Shown: in pieces, positions 8,248 through 14,775 of the stretch
How positions within the stretch are numbered: the stretch's first letter is position 1
How the letters are laid out: each line of letters opens with the position of its first letter
Source of the DNA: Lentisphaeria bacterium
Lineage (GTDB): Bacteria > Verrucomicrobiota > Lentisphaeria > Oligosphaerales > PUNB01
Assembly (NCBI GenBank): GCA_007133055.1
Contig: SLNM01000285.1
Location: 1 to 14,775, forward strand
Direction of reading: 5' to 3'
Length of the DNA stretch: 14,775 nt
Made by a program: the position numbers and the translations under genes
Notes under the pieces: generated by a model
What the model saw: only the letters and a program-made list of their open reading frames with translations
What the model was told of the DNA's origin: nothing
Databases searched by the model: none

Positions 8248-8389
8248 ATGCACAACAGGGAATTGCGAAATGGGCTTTTCGTATGGGCGGAATCTGTCCG
8301 GCCCGTGCGAATCGAGCCTGGTCGGGACGGACTCCCAACCTACAGTTGGCTCGATTCGCACATTTCGCAATTCTCTGATGAATGCACAA
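8243..8389. repeat. 13-bp direct repeats bracketing the foldback element
   Basis: GATGAATGCACAA occurs at 8243-8255 and again at 8377-8389, exactly at the two edges of the foldback element (12 bp if the shared G at 8377 is given to the element). This is what a target-site duplication looks like. The left copy includes the hisA stop codon TGA at 8245-8247. Confidence 0.75.
8256..8377. mobile_element. 122-bp MITE-like foldback element with branched fold
   Basis: Terminal inverted repeats CAGGGAATTGCGAAAT (8256-8271) and its partner at 8362-8377 match at 15 of 16 positions. Inside, GTGCGAATCGAGCC (8305-8318) pairs perfectly with 8348-8361. The left side carries an extra 33 bases (8272-8304) that fold into their own hairpin (GGGCGGA with TCC-g-GCCC), and the tip (8320-8340) forms a third hairpin (GGT-GGGA with TCCC-ACC). 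The predicted shape is therefore a three-way, T-shaped fold. There is no coding capacity, so any mobility would depend on a transposase elsewhere. Direct repeats flank it, and an exact 46-bp piece of it lies upstream of hisA. Confidence 0.75.
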
Positions 8390-8397
8390 GGTTGGCG

Positions 8398-8415
8398 ACG
8401 GCGGGCCGCCGCCGT
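8398..8415 (+). terminator. GC-rich hairpin before tamA
   Basis: ACGGCGG (8398-8404) pairs with CCGCCGT (8409-8415) around a 4-base loop. It lies after hisA and its inserted element and about 60 bases before tamA. It is very stable but lacks a T-run, so a terminator role is possible, not shown. Confidence 0.4.
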
Positions 8416-8478
8416 TGAATCAGCGTCCGATGCCGGGCGGCTCCAGGAAGCTTATTTCGATCAGGACTTTGCAGGTTG

Positions 8479-10290
8479 ATGATTCTGGCACGACATATAT
8501 TTTCGGGAATACTTTTCTGCGTCGGCATGTTTTGCTTGTCGTTGTCGGGGGTGCTGGCGGATCGACCGGTCGAGTCGCTGCATGATCTGCGTTATCATGT
8601 TCAGTTTGTCGGTGACTTTGATTCACGTTTGCGCGAGGTTTTCGAGCAGGTGTCGGAAACTTATCGGTGGCGCGAGCGGAGGCCGGTTCACACGCGTGGT
8701 CAGTTGGATCGGCGGGTACAGGCGGACCGGGATGAGATCATTTCAGCTTTGCGTGCCTTTGGGTATTATTCTCCGAGCGTGGAGACCAGCATAGACGATG
8801 CTCGCGATGTATGGCGAGTGGAGTTTGCTGTTTCCACCGGCCCACCCTATTTGCTTGACCGCGTCGTGTTCGAGGAAGCCGATGCGAAGTTGCTGACTGC
8901 GGTCGAGATTCCGGATGCCGAGGAATTCGGCCTGCGTCCGGGGATGCGCATCGAGGCGTCTCGGGTTCATGCGGCCCGGACGAAGTTGGTCGACTATCTG
9001 AGAGACAACGGCTATCCGTTTGCCGATGTTGCGCTTCGGCAAGTGGTTGTCGATCACCGGCGGCAAAGCGCGGTCGTGTTCTTTCGCCTCGAACCGGGAC
9101 CCCGGGCGGTTTTCGGCGATCTGGAGGTCGAGGGGCTAGAGCGGGTTAGGCGCGAATATGTCGAGCGTTGGATGCCTTGGCGAACAGGGCAGTTGTATCA
9201 GGCTTCCAAGCTGAACGAACTCCGTAGCGCATGGTTTGCCAGCGGTTTGTTTTCCCTGATTCGCATTGAGCCTGGAACGGAGCTTGACGAGGACGGGCGG
9301 CTGCCGATTAAAGCACGGCTGCACGAGCGCAAGCCGCGCACGGTTCGTTTCGGGGCCGGCTATCAAACCGATACGGGGCCGGAATTGAAGATTGGCTGGC
9401 TGCATCGCAACTTCCGGGGCGGGGGCGAGCGTTTGAATTTCGACTTGTTGTTCTCCGAATTCAAGTCCGGGCTGGAGGGGGGTTATTTAATCCCCGACTT
9501 GTTTGGAGCTGGCTATTCATTGCAATTGAAGAGCGGCTATGTCGATGAACGGGGGGATGCCTATGAGACTCGCGGCTGGTATGCGACTTCGCGCCTGGGG
9601 CGGCAACTGACCGCGCGGCTGGAAGCGGGCGGGGGTGTCGGCTACCGACTAGCCAGAATCAACGAGCTGGACCGCCGGCGGCGGGTCGGGCTGCTGTTTT
9701 TCCCGGTTGATTTGACCTGGGACAGTCGAGACGATATTCTCAATCCCAGTCGGGGTTGGCGGATGCATCTGAAAATGACGCCATTTCTCGACACCCTCGA
9801 TCCCGATGTCTATTTTTTCAAGACTTACGGCTCGGCGGCCTATTATCTTCAGTTGTGGGCGGAGCGGCAGTTGGTTTGGGCCAATCGACTGGCAGTGGGC
9901 ATGATTGGCGCTGAGTCAGTTTCGGAAGTGCCCAAGGACGAGCGTTTTTTCAGTGGCGGCGGCGGTTCGATCAGGGGTTACGGATACCAGTCGGTGGGGC
10001 CTCGGCGGGCGGGGGTGCCGACCGGGGGGTTGTCCTTGGTCGAATTCAGTTCCGAGCTGAGAGTTCGTCTGGGGGGGCGGTCTGGCCTGGCATTGTTTGT
10101 CGATGGCGGACAGGTTTACCGGGAAGCCTATCCGAGTTTTGCCGATGACTTGCTGCTGGGCTGTGGTGTAGGTTATCGTTTTTTCACTGACTTCGGGCCG
10201 ATTCGCGGCGATATTGCCATCCCACTGAACCGGCGCTCCGGCATTGACCAGGGTGTGTATTTGTATGTTAGTATCGGGCAGTCTTTTTAG
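8479..10290 (+). CDS. tamA: TamA-like outer membrane protein (Omp85/BamA superfamily)
   Basis: TamA is an outer-membrane barrel with periplasmic POTRA domains that works with TamB in envelope assembly or lipid transport. The 603-residue protein begins with a signal peptide (hydrophobic stretch about 7-24, likely cleavage after VLA at residue 27). Then come three POTRA-like units (roughly 37-115, 120-205 and 206-285) and a C-terminal barrel. The hallmark loop-6 motif is present as FFSGGGGSIRGYGYQSVGP (about residue 490-508), followed by the TamA-like VDGGQVY and GVGYRFFTDFGPIRGD strands. The chain ends in phenylalanine (SIGQSF), as expected of a beta-signal. Total length is close to E. coli TamA (577). 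The ATG at 8479 is used; the frame also offers a TTG one codon earlier. tamB follows 152 bases downstream, supporting TamA rather than BamA. Confidence 0.93.
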   Translation: MILARHIFSGILFCVGMFCLSLSGVLADRPVESLHDLRYHVQFVGDFDSRLREVFEQVSETYRWRERRPVHTRGQLDRRVQADRDEIISALRAFGYYSPSVETSIDDARDVWRVEFAVSTGPPYLLDRVVFEEADAKLLTAVEIPDAEEFGLRPGMRIEASRVHAARTKLVDYLRDNGYPFADVALRQVVVDHRRQSAVVFFRLEPGPRAVFGDLEVEGLERVRREYVERWMPWRTGQLYQASKLNELRSAWFASGLFSLIRIEPGTELDEDGRLPIKARLHERKPRTVRFGAGYQTDTGPELKIGWLHRNFRGGGERLNFDLLFSEFKSGLEGGYLIPDLFGAGYSLQLKSGYVDERGDAYETRGWYATSRLGRQLTARLEAGGGVGYRLARINELDRRRRVGLLFFPVDLTWDSRDDILNPSRGWRMHLKMTPFLDTLDPDVYFFKTYGSAAYYLQLWAERQLVWANRLAVGMIGAESVSEVPKDERFFSGGGGSIRGYGYQSVGPRRAGVPTGGLSLVEFSSELRVRLGGRSGLALFVDGGQVYREAYPSFADDLLLGCGVGYRFFTDFGPIRGDIAIPLNRRSGIDQGVYLYVSIGQSF

Positions 10291-10332
10291 CCTGGTTAAC
10301 TGCGATGGCGGCACGGGCGACCAGACAGATCA

Positions 10333-10408
10333 GACGGATTGGACGGATTGGACGGATTGGACGAATGGCGCAAATCAATCTGGTCAGCTAGGTCAATTAG
10401 GTCAGAAA
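10333..10408. repeat. Two 9-bp tandem arrays between tamA and tamB
   Basis: GACGGATTG repeats at 10333-10341, 10342-10350 and 10351-10359, followed by the degenerate unit GACGAATGG (10360-10368). A second array of the same period follows: GGTCAGCTA, GGTCAATTA, GGTCAGAAA at 10382-10408. Both lie in the non-coding spacer. A reading frame passes through them (10244-10462, ending MATVQYEIGQW), but it overlaps the tamA end and the tamB start and looks like an artefact of the repeats. Confidence 0.85.
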
Positions 10409-10442
10409 AATCGAGCCAGCGAAACTATGGCGACCGTACAGT

Positions 10443-13400
10443 ATGAAATCGGGCAATGGTAAAAAATGGCTGAAGCGTCTGGTCTGGCTTGTGCTGGGCG
10501 GCTGGTTGCTGCTTGCGCTGGTCCTATTCGGTGGCGGGGTTTTTCTGCAGACTCCGGTTGGCCGCAGGCTGGTCGAGGACAGCTTGAACCGGTGGTTGGA
10601 TGGCGATTACGGGGCGGTAGTGGTCGCGGGCTTGCACGGCCGCGTCCCCTTCGATGCAAGATTTGACCGGGTCCGGCTGGAAGATCGGGAGGGGGAATGG
10701 GCCGAGCTTCGGAATGTCCGCATTCACTGGTCATGGTCCGAGCTGGTCTTTAGGCGCTCGATTCATATTTTCGAATTGAGTGTGGAAAGTGTTTTATGGG
10801 AGAGAATCCCGGCTGGCGAGGAGAGGGAGTCGGAAAGGGCGGCATGGTCGTGGTCGGAGCCGGCGTGGCGATGGGGCTTGCCGCCGTTGCGGGTCGAGCG
10901 TTTACTGGTCGGCCGATGTTGGTTGCCGCAGAACCTCATTGGGGATCAGGCCGTGATTGCTTTGCAGGCCGAGGTGACAGCCGATGAACACGCGCTGACG
11001 GTCGAGCGGGGATTGCTGCGGCGTTTGGACGGAGACGGCGGCGAGCTGGCCTTCCATCTGGCAGTTGCTCGCAAGCGCGACTGGCTTATGGCGGCAACCG
11101 GGGCAATGGTGGTGCCGGAGGAGTATCTGCCGGAATTTATCCGCGCTTACTACGGGGGGGAAACGCTTGCCGGCGATCTGCGGCTTAAGTTGAAGCCGGT
11201 CGACAAAGTATTGTCCGGCCAACTGCATCTTGCCCTGGCCGGGGTTGATTTGCGCGGTGTTGGCACGCTTGGTTTGGAGCAGCGACAAATCGAGGGAGGC
11301 ATGGAACTGGTTGTCGGCGAACTTGAGCCACTGCTCGCAAATTTCGGTGTCAGCAGCTCTGATTCGCTATATCTGCTGGTGACGGCGGAGGGTGCTCTCG
11401 ATCTTCCGCGAATACGGCTGGGTTTGGAGTTGGGCGAATTGATCAGCCCGGCCGTGTCCTGTCAGCAGGTGTCAATGACGGGCGCGCTGGATTTTATGTA
11501 TGTTGAACAGGCATGGCGGGTGGAGGCGGACTTGAGTTCGACTTTTACCGGGTTGCAGGCGCTGGACTATCCGCGGTTGCCCTCGGAAGTCGAGCTGGCC
11601 ATCAAGTCCAAATACGATTTTGGGACTCGCCTGCGGGTCGAAGAAGCGGTTTTAAGTGGTGGTTCGATAAAGGCGGAGGGGGCGGGGGAAGTCGATTTTA
11701 ATTCCTTGCTGTTCGATTGCGAGTTGGCGATGGAAGTCGTTGATCTTCCCAACTGGCTGCCACCGGCGGAATGGCGGGAAGGCTGGGCGGGAGATCTCGA
11801 TTTGCGGGCCGAGTTACAGGGCGATATTAGGCGCGGAATGTACTTCGCATCGACCGAATGGAGCTTGCCCGGCTTGGACTTGGCTCTGCCTGCCTTGGGG
11901 GAGGCGGTCGGTGACCGGCCGCGGGCGAGTGGCAAATGGCGCTTGGTGACGGGGGATAGGCTGTCGGTCACTGATTTTAATTTGGAGTTGGCGGTCGGTG
12001 AATTGTCCGGGGGCGGCGATTATCTATTTGAAGCCGGCGAACTAAGCGTTGACACTAGCCTACGGGTTGACGACCTAGCCTGGCTGGGTGGCTTGCTCGG
12101 GACGGAGCTGCAAGGGCGGGCGGCATTGTCGGCAAAGGTCGAGGGGCCGGTCGCCAGTTCGGCGTGGCAGGTCGTGTTGACGGGGTCGGATTTGACCTGC
12201 AACGAGCTGTCGCCGGTCAATCTGCGGGCCGCCGCAGACTTTGCCCGGATCGGGGAACGATGGGGCGGTGAACTGACGGCCGGTGTTCAGTATCGGGACG
12301 AGCAGCTTGATGCGAGCTGCGCTTTCGACTGGTCGAATGCTCGCCTGACCTTTGATGACATAATGGTCCGCGGTTTGCAGGCGCGCCTGGCGGGAACAAC
12401 GCAGTGGAATACGGCGGCCGGATTGCTTGAGGGGAGACTGAAGGCGGAGGCGGAAGATATTTCCCGACTCGGTGCCTGGCTGAATTTGACTCCCGCGCCG
12501 GCCGGGGAAATCGAATGTGAAATTGAACTGTCCAGCCAGGACGACCGTCAGCAGGCCCAGGTAAAGGCTGTTGGTCGCAGTCAAGCCTGGGGCGATTGGT
12601 CTGTGGAAGAGAGCGCATTGACCATTTCGGCGGACGACCTTTTCCGACAGCCGGCGGGGCGGGCCGAAATTTCGATTGCCCGCGCCGGCGCAGGGAGTCT
12701 GACTATAGACCGGGGCATTCTCAAGGTCGAATTCGTGTCGGATGCTTTCGAGTTCGAGAGCACGTTCGCGGGGCGTATTGCGGAAGATGTGAACGGCGCT
12801 CTGGCCGGTTACTATCGCCGGGACCACGAGAGACACGAATTCGAGTTGTCGCAAATGCAGGGCGAGTTCGCAGGCGGCTCCTTCGCCTTGGTCGGGCCTC
12901 TGCGGATTTGGCATAAGGATGAGACCACGGTGTTGTCGCCGGTTCGATTGTCTCTGGGCCCGGCCACGCTGATGGCCGAAGGGCGGCGCGAGGGCGGGAA
13001 TGTGAACGGCCGTTTGCAGATTGACGAGATTGATTTGAGCGATCTGGAAATGGCGTTGCAGGCCGGTGTCCTGCTGCCCCCGGAGCATAGCCTGCAGGGG
13101 GTGGTAAGTCTCGACTTGACCATGGCCGGCAGCCTGCCGATGCCGGAGGTGACAGGGCAGTTCCGATTGTCCCAGGGTGTCTATGAGCACTTGAACAGTG
13201 GCATTTATCTGACCGATATCGACATGCGAGCGTGGCCGGTGGCAGATGGTTCCTTCAATTTCGAGTTCTCGGCCGGGGATGGCCGAGCGGGGCTCCTGGA
13301 CGGCGGGGGAAATTTACAATGGGAAGCCGGCGAGGGGTTTTCCTGGCGAGTGGAAAGCGAGCTGGGAGATTTTCGTTTGTTGCGTCATCGCCTGGGCACG

Positions 13401-14312
13401 GTTGACATTGCGTCGGCCAGTGTGGTTGCCGAGGGCAACCGGGAGCGGGCGAATTTGCGCGGGAACCTGTCTTTTCAGCAAATCGAGGCAGATGTCCCCG
13501 AAGGCAGACCGTCGGAGGTTGCTGGTCTGCCGGTGGTGGAGATTGGCCGCGAACAAGTGGTCCAGCCCGCTGACGCGGCTGCGGCGGGACGCTTGGACTA
13601 CTCCCTGCATCTGGATTTGGACCTGGAATTGCCGGCTCGCGGCTACCTCCGCGGCCGCGGCCTCGATTCCGAATGGCGCGGCAGGCTGCAAGTTGGCGGC
13701 ACCGGCGCCGAACCGCAGCTTCGCGGCCGTCTGGAGCTGGTGCGCGGCAGGCTTAGGTTGCTGGGGCGAAATTTCCGGCTGGCGCGAGAATCCTTTGTCG
13801 CCTTCGACGGTTCGGTTCCTCCCGATCCGCAATTTGACGTGCGCGGCTCTTATCGCCGCCGCGGCCGGCAGATTGAGGTCAGGGTGATTGGAACCGCTGC
13901 CACGTTGGATTTCGAGCTTGCCTCGGACCCGCCAATGCCGCCGGATGAAATCCTGGCCTGGCTTCTGTTTGGTCGCTCGGTTGCCACCCTGACCCCGCTG
14001 CAGGCCGTGCAGTTGGCGAACGCGGCCGCCACCCTGGCGCGGGGAGGCACGGGGCCGGATGTCATGGGGCGGCTGCGTTCGATGATCGGCCTGGATGAGC
14101 TTGGAATTGTCCTCGATCAGGACGGGGCTCCCAGGGTGGGGGCCGGACGCTATGTTCACGAGCGCGTTTATTTGCGGGCCCGGACCGGCCTGGCTCCAGG
14201 CTCGGATGAGTTCGGAGTGGAGGTCGAACTGACACCTCGGCTGATTTTGGAGAGCGGGATCGGTATCAACCGGGAGGGCGGTGTGGGAATCTTTTGGCGG
14301 CACAATTACTGA
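10443..14312 (+). CDS. tamB: TamB-like translocation and assembly module protein
   Basis: TamB is anchored in the inner membrane and spans the periplasm as a long hydrophobic-grooved beta-structure, partnering TamA; recent work on the family points to phospholipid transport between membranes. The 1289 residues (E. coli TamB has about 1259) show an N-terminal membrane anchor at about 13-35 after a basic start (KKWLKR). A long region of repeating beta-strands (about 40-1040) follows, beginning with the typical TPVGRRLVEDSLNRWL and HGRVPFDARFDRVRL segments. The conserved C-terminal TamB domain (DUF490, about 1045-1289) carries RGYLRGRGLDSEWRG, RLELVRGRLRLLGRNF, PPMPPDEILAWLLFGRS and LTPLQAVQLANAAATLA. 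It ends in VGIFWRHNY, an aromatic ending common in the family. The ATG at 10443 gives the expected basic-then-hydrophobic start, although no strong ribosome binding site precedes it. Confidence 0.95.
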   Translation: MKSGNGKKWLKRLVWLVLGGWLLLALVLFGGGVFLQTPVGRRLVEDSLNRWLDGDYGAVVVAGLHGRVPFDARFDRVRLEDREGEWAELRNVRIHWSWSELVFRRSIHIFELSVESVLWERIPAGEERESERAAWSWSEPAWRWGLPPLRVERLLVGRCWLPQNLIGDQAVIALQAEVTADEHALTVERGLLRRLDGDGGELAFHLAVARKRDWLMAATGAMVVPEEYLPEFIRAYYGGETLAGDLRLKLKPVDKVLSGQLHLALAGVDLRGVGTLGLEQRQIEGGMELVVGELEPLLANFGVSSSDSLYLLVTAEGALDLPRIRLGLELGELISPAVSCQQVSMTGALDFMYVEQAWRVEADLSSTFTGLQALDYPRLPSEVELAIKSKYDFGTRLRVEEAVLSGGSIKAEGAGEVDFNSLLFDCELAMEVVDLPNWLPPAEWREGWAGDLDLRAELQGDIRRGMYFASTEWSLPGLDLALPALGEAVGDRPRASGKWRLVTGDRLSVTDFNLELAVGELSGGGDYLFEAGELSVDTSLRVDDLAWLGGLLGTELQGRAALSAKVEGPVASSAWQVVLTGSDLTCNELSPVNLRAAADFARIGERWGGELTAGVQYRDEQLDASCAFDWSNARLTFDDIMVRGLQARLAGTTQWNTAAGLLEGRLKAEAEDISRLGAWLNLTPAPAGEIECEIELSSQDDRQQAQVKAVGRSQAWGDWSVEESALTISADDLFRQPAGRAEISIARAGAGSLTIDRGILKVEFVSDAFEFESTFAGRIAEDVNGALAGYYRRDHERHEFELSQMQGEFAGGSFALVGPLRIWHKDETTVLSPVRLSLGPATLMAEGRREGGNVNGRLQIDEIDLSDLEMALQAGVLLPPEHSLQGVVSLDLTMAGSLPMPEVTGQFRLSQGVYEHLNSGIYLTDIDMRAWPVADGSFNFEFSAGDGRAGLLDGGGNLQWEAGEGFSWRVESELGDFRLLRHRLGTVDIASASVVAEGNRERANLRGNLSFQQIEADVPEGRPSEVAGLPVVEIGREQVVQPADAAAAGRLDYSLHLDLDLELPARGYLRGRGLDSEWRGRLQVGGTGAEPQLRGRLELVRGRLRLLGRNFRLARESFVAFDGSVPPDPQFDVRGSYRRRGRQIEVRVIGTAATLDFELASDPPMPPDEILAWLLFGRSVATLTPLQAVQLANAAATLARGGTGPDVMGRLRSMIGLDELGIVLDQDGAPRVGAGRYVHERVYLRARTGLAPGSDEFGVEVELTPRLILESGIGINREGGVGIFWRHNY

Positions 14313-14347
14313 ACGAAGGTTCCCCCGATAAAATACCGATTGAGCCA

Positions 14348-14395
14348 TCCGCCTAAGGCGGACTGCGCGGGGGCTGCAATTGCGGGCGGCAGCCC
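14348..14395 (+). terminator. Two hairpins downstream of tamB
   Basis: TCCGCC-TAA-GGCGGA (14348-14362) and GGGCTGC (14371-14377) paired with GCAGCCC (14389-14395) form two perfect stems 36 and 59 bases after the tamB stop. Neither is followed by a T-run. They may act together as a terminator or be part of a dispersed intergenic repeat. Confidence 0.45.
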
Positions 14396-14457
14396 GCTCT
14401 GGGCGGAGCACAGCACGCTAAAGCCGTGAACTCATACGGGGGTGCTTCGCAATATAT

Positions 14458-14505
14458 GGCGATAAATAACTTGCATTGTGTTTTTATCGCCTTATGTTGC
14501 GATTA
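14458..14505 (+). promoter_or_regulatory. Putative autoregulated promoter of the hipB-like gene
   Basis: A plausible promoter is TTGCAT at 14471-14476 and TATGTT at 14493-14498 (16-base spacer). Three copies of a GCGAT half-site surround it: GCGATAA at 14459-14465, its inverse TTATCGC at 14484-14490, and GCGATTA at 14499-14505. The last two form ATCGC-N8-GCGAT across the -10 box, the same 8-base spacing as the known HipB operators. GGCGATAAA (14458-14466) and TTTATCGCC (14483-14491) also form a 9-bp inverted repeat over the -35 region. This is inference from layout. Confidence 0.45.
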
Positions 14506-14523
14506 AAAACAATGGAGGTTGTC

Positions 14524-14775
14524 GTGAAGATCGAAAAACAGATGTCCGACGAAGCCATACTTGTCGAGCTCGGGCAACGTATGGCCCGGCGGCGCCTTGA
14601 TCTGGGATTGACTCAGGCGCAGGCCGCTGAAGAGGCGGGGATCGGTAAAAGAACCGTTGAACGGATCGAGGCAGGCGGCGGAAAGCTTTCACGGTCTTCC
14701 CGGTTTGCTGGCGGACTCGCTGCCGGATCGGTTCGGCAATGCCCTCATCGCCGCCTGGCTGGCCACCCAGGGCCG
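14524..14775 (+). CDS. HipB-like XRE antitoxin/regulator, 5' part (fused out of frame; runs off window)
   Basis: A GTG at 14524 with GGAGG at 14514-14518, 5 bases ahead, starts a protein with a clear helix-turn-helix of the XRE/HipB type: ELGQRMARRRLDLGLTQAQA, then AEEAGIGKRTVERIEAG, to about residue 51. A HipB would continue with a helical region predicting its partner HipA. Here the frame instead turns into unrelated arginine- and glycine-rich sequence (from about 14680) that stays open to the window end. The same DNA, read one base on, encodes a HipA segment. The regulator has therefore probably lost its C-terminal half. DNA binding by the N-terminal domain could survive. Confidence 0.6.
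   Translation, partial: MKIEKQMSDEAILVELGQRMARRRLDLGLTQAQAAEEAGIGKRTVERIEAGGGKLSRSSRFAGGLAAGSVRQCPHRRLAGHPGP
14681..14775 (+). pseudogene. hipA fragment lacking its N-terminus (runs off window)
   Basis: In the frame one base downstream of the XRE gene, 14681-14775 encodes ESFHGLPGLLADSLPDRFG and then NALIAAWLATQG, the characteristic block of the HipA kinase toxin N-terminal subdomain. In normal HipA proteins this block comes some 65-80 residues after the start. Here it follows the XRE helix-turn-helix directly, and this frame has a stop at 14609-14611, no ATG after it and no ribosome binding site. About 70 HipA codons plus the end of hipB seem to be missing. The rest of hipA lies beyond the window, so an intact downstream start cannot be excluded. 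Confidence 0.6.

Noticed and set aside
7347..8378. Composite transposon carrying hisA
   Set aside because: No transposase, and the upstream repeat copy is only a fragment without its own direct repeats; treated as two repeat copies unless inversion or transposition is shown.
10244..10462. 72-codon frame across the tamA end and 9-bp arrays, encoding TDWTDWTDWT and GQLGQLGQ
   Set aside because: A period of 9 keeps a frame open by chance; it overlaps tamA and tamB, has no start signal and looks like low-complexity spacer.
12075..13190. 371-codon minus-strand frame within tamB
   Set aside because: An antisense frame in GC-rich coding DNA, with no protein features.

Overview
This window reads as chromosomal DNA from a Gram-negative (two-membrane) bacterium with fairly GC-rich genes. 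It has a TamA/TamB envelope pair, a eukaryotic-like (His6-type) HisA, small ankyrin proteins, TIM-barrel sugar-phosphate isomerases, and intergenic spacers full of short 7-9 bp tandem arrays and palindromic repeats. That mix suggests a PVC-type lineage (Lentisphaerota, Kiritimatiellota, Planctomycetota or Verrucomicrobiota). This is an inference from style; there is no rRNA or other phylogenetic marker apart from rplU.

Layout. 1-1550: a spacer with small tandem arrays, then trpB with no trpA beside it. 1810-3005, plus strand: two small ankyrin-repeat genes of lower GC, then a 38-residue lysine-rich small protein. 3169-7160, minus strand: a short-form malic enzyme, a 183-bp imperfect palindrome, rplU, and two sugar phosphate isomerase/epimerase genes that look like an operon (transcribed 7160 to 5361). 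7347-8389, plus strand: hisA lying between two copies of one repeat family. The downstream copy is a 122-bp MITE-like foldback element bounded by 12-13 bp direct repeats, one of which contains the hisA stop codon. 8479-14312: tamA and tamB, separated by a spacer of 9-bp tandem arrays. 14524-14775: the start of a hipB-like (XRE) gene whose frame is joined out of phase to an internal piece of hipA, so the toxin-antitoxin pair looks broken. The window ends inside it.

Function. The genes are mostly unrelated housekeeping functions: tryptophan and histidine synthesis, malate decarboxylation, ribosome, sugar isomerisation and outer-membrane biogenesis. Only tamA-tamB and the two isomerase genes clearly act as pairs. 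I do not see a complete novel defence or mobile system. The most interesting signals are the structured repeats, the atypical HisA, the TrpB active-site substitution and the collapsed hipBA locus.
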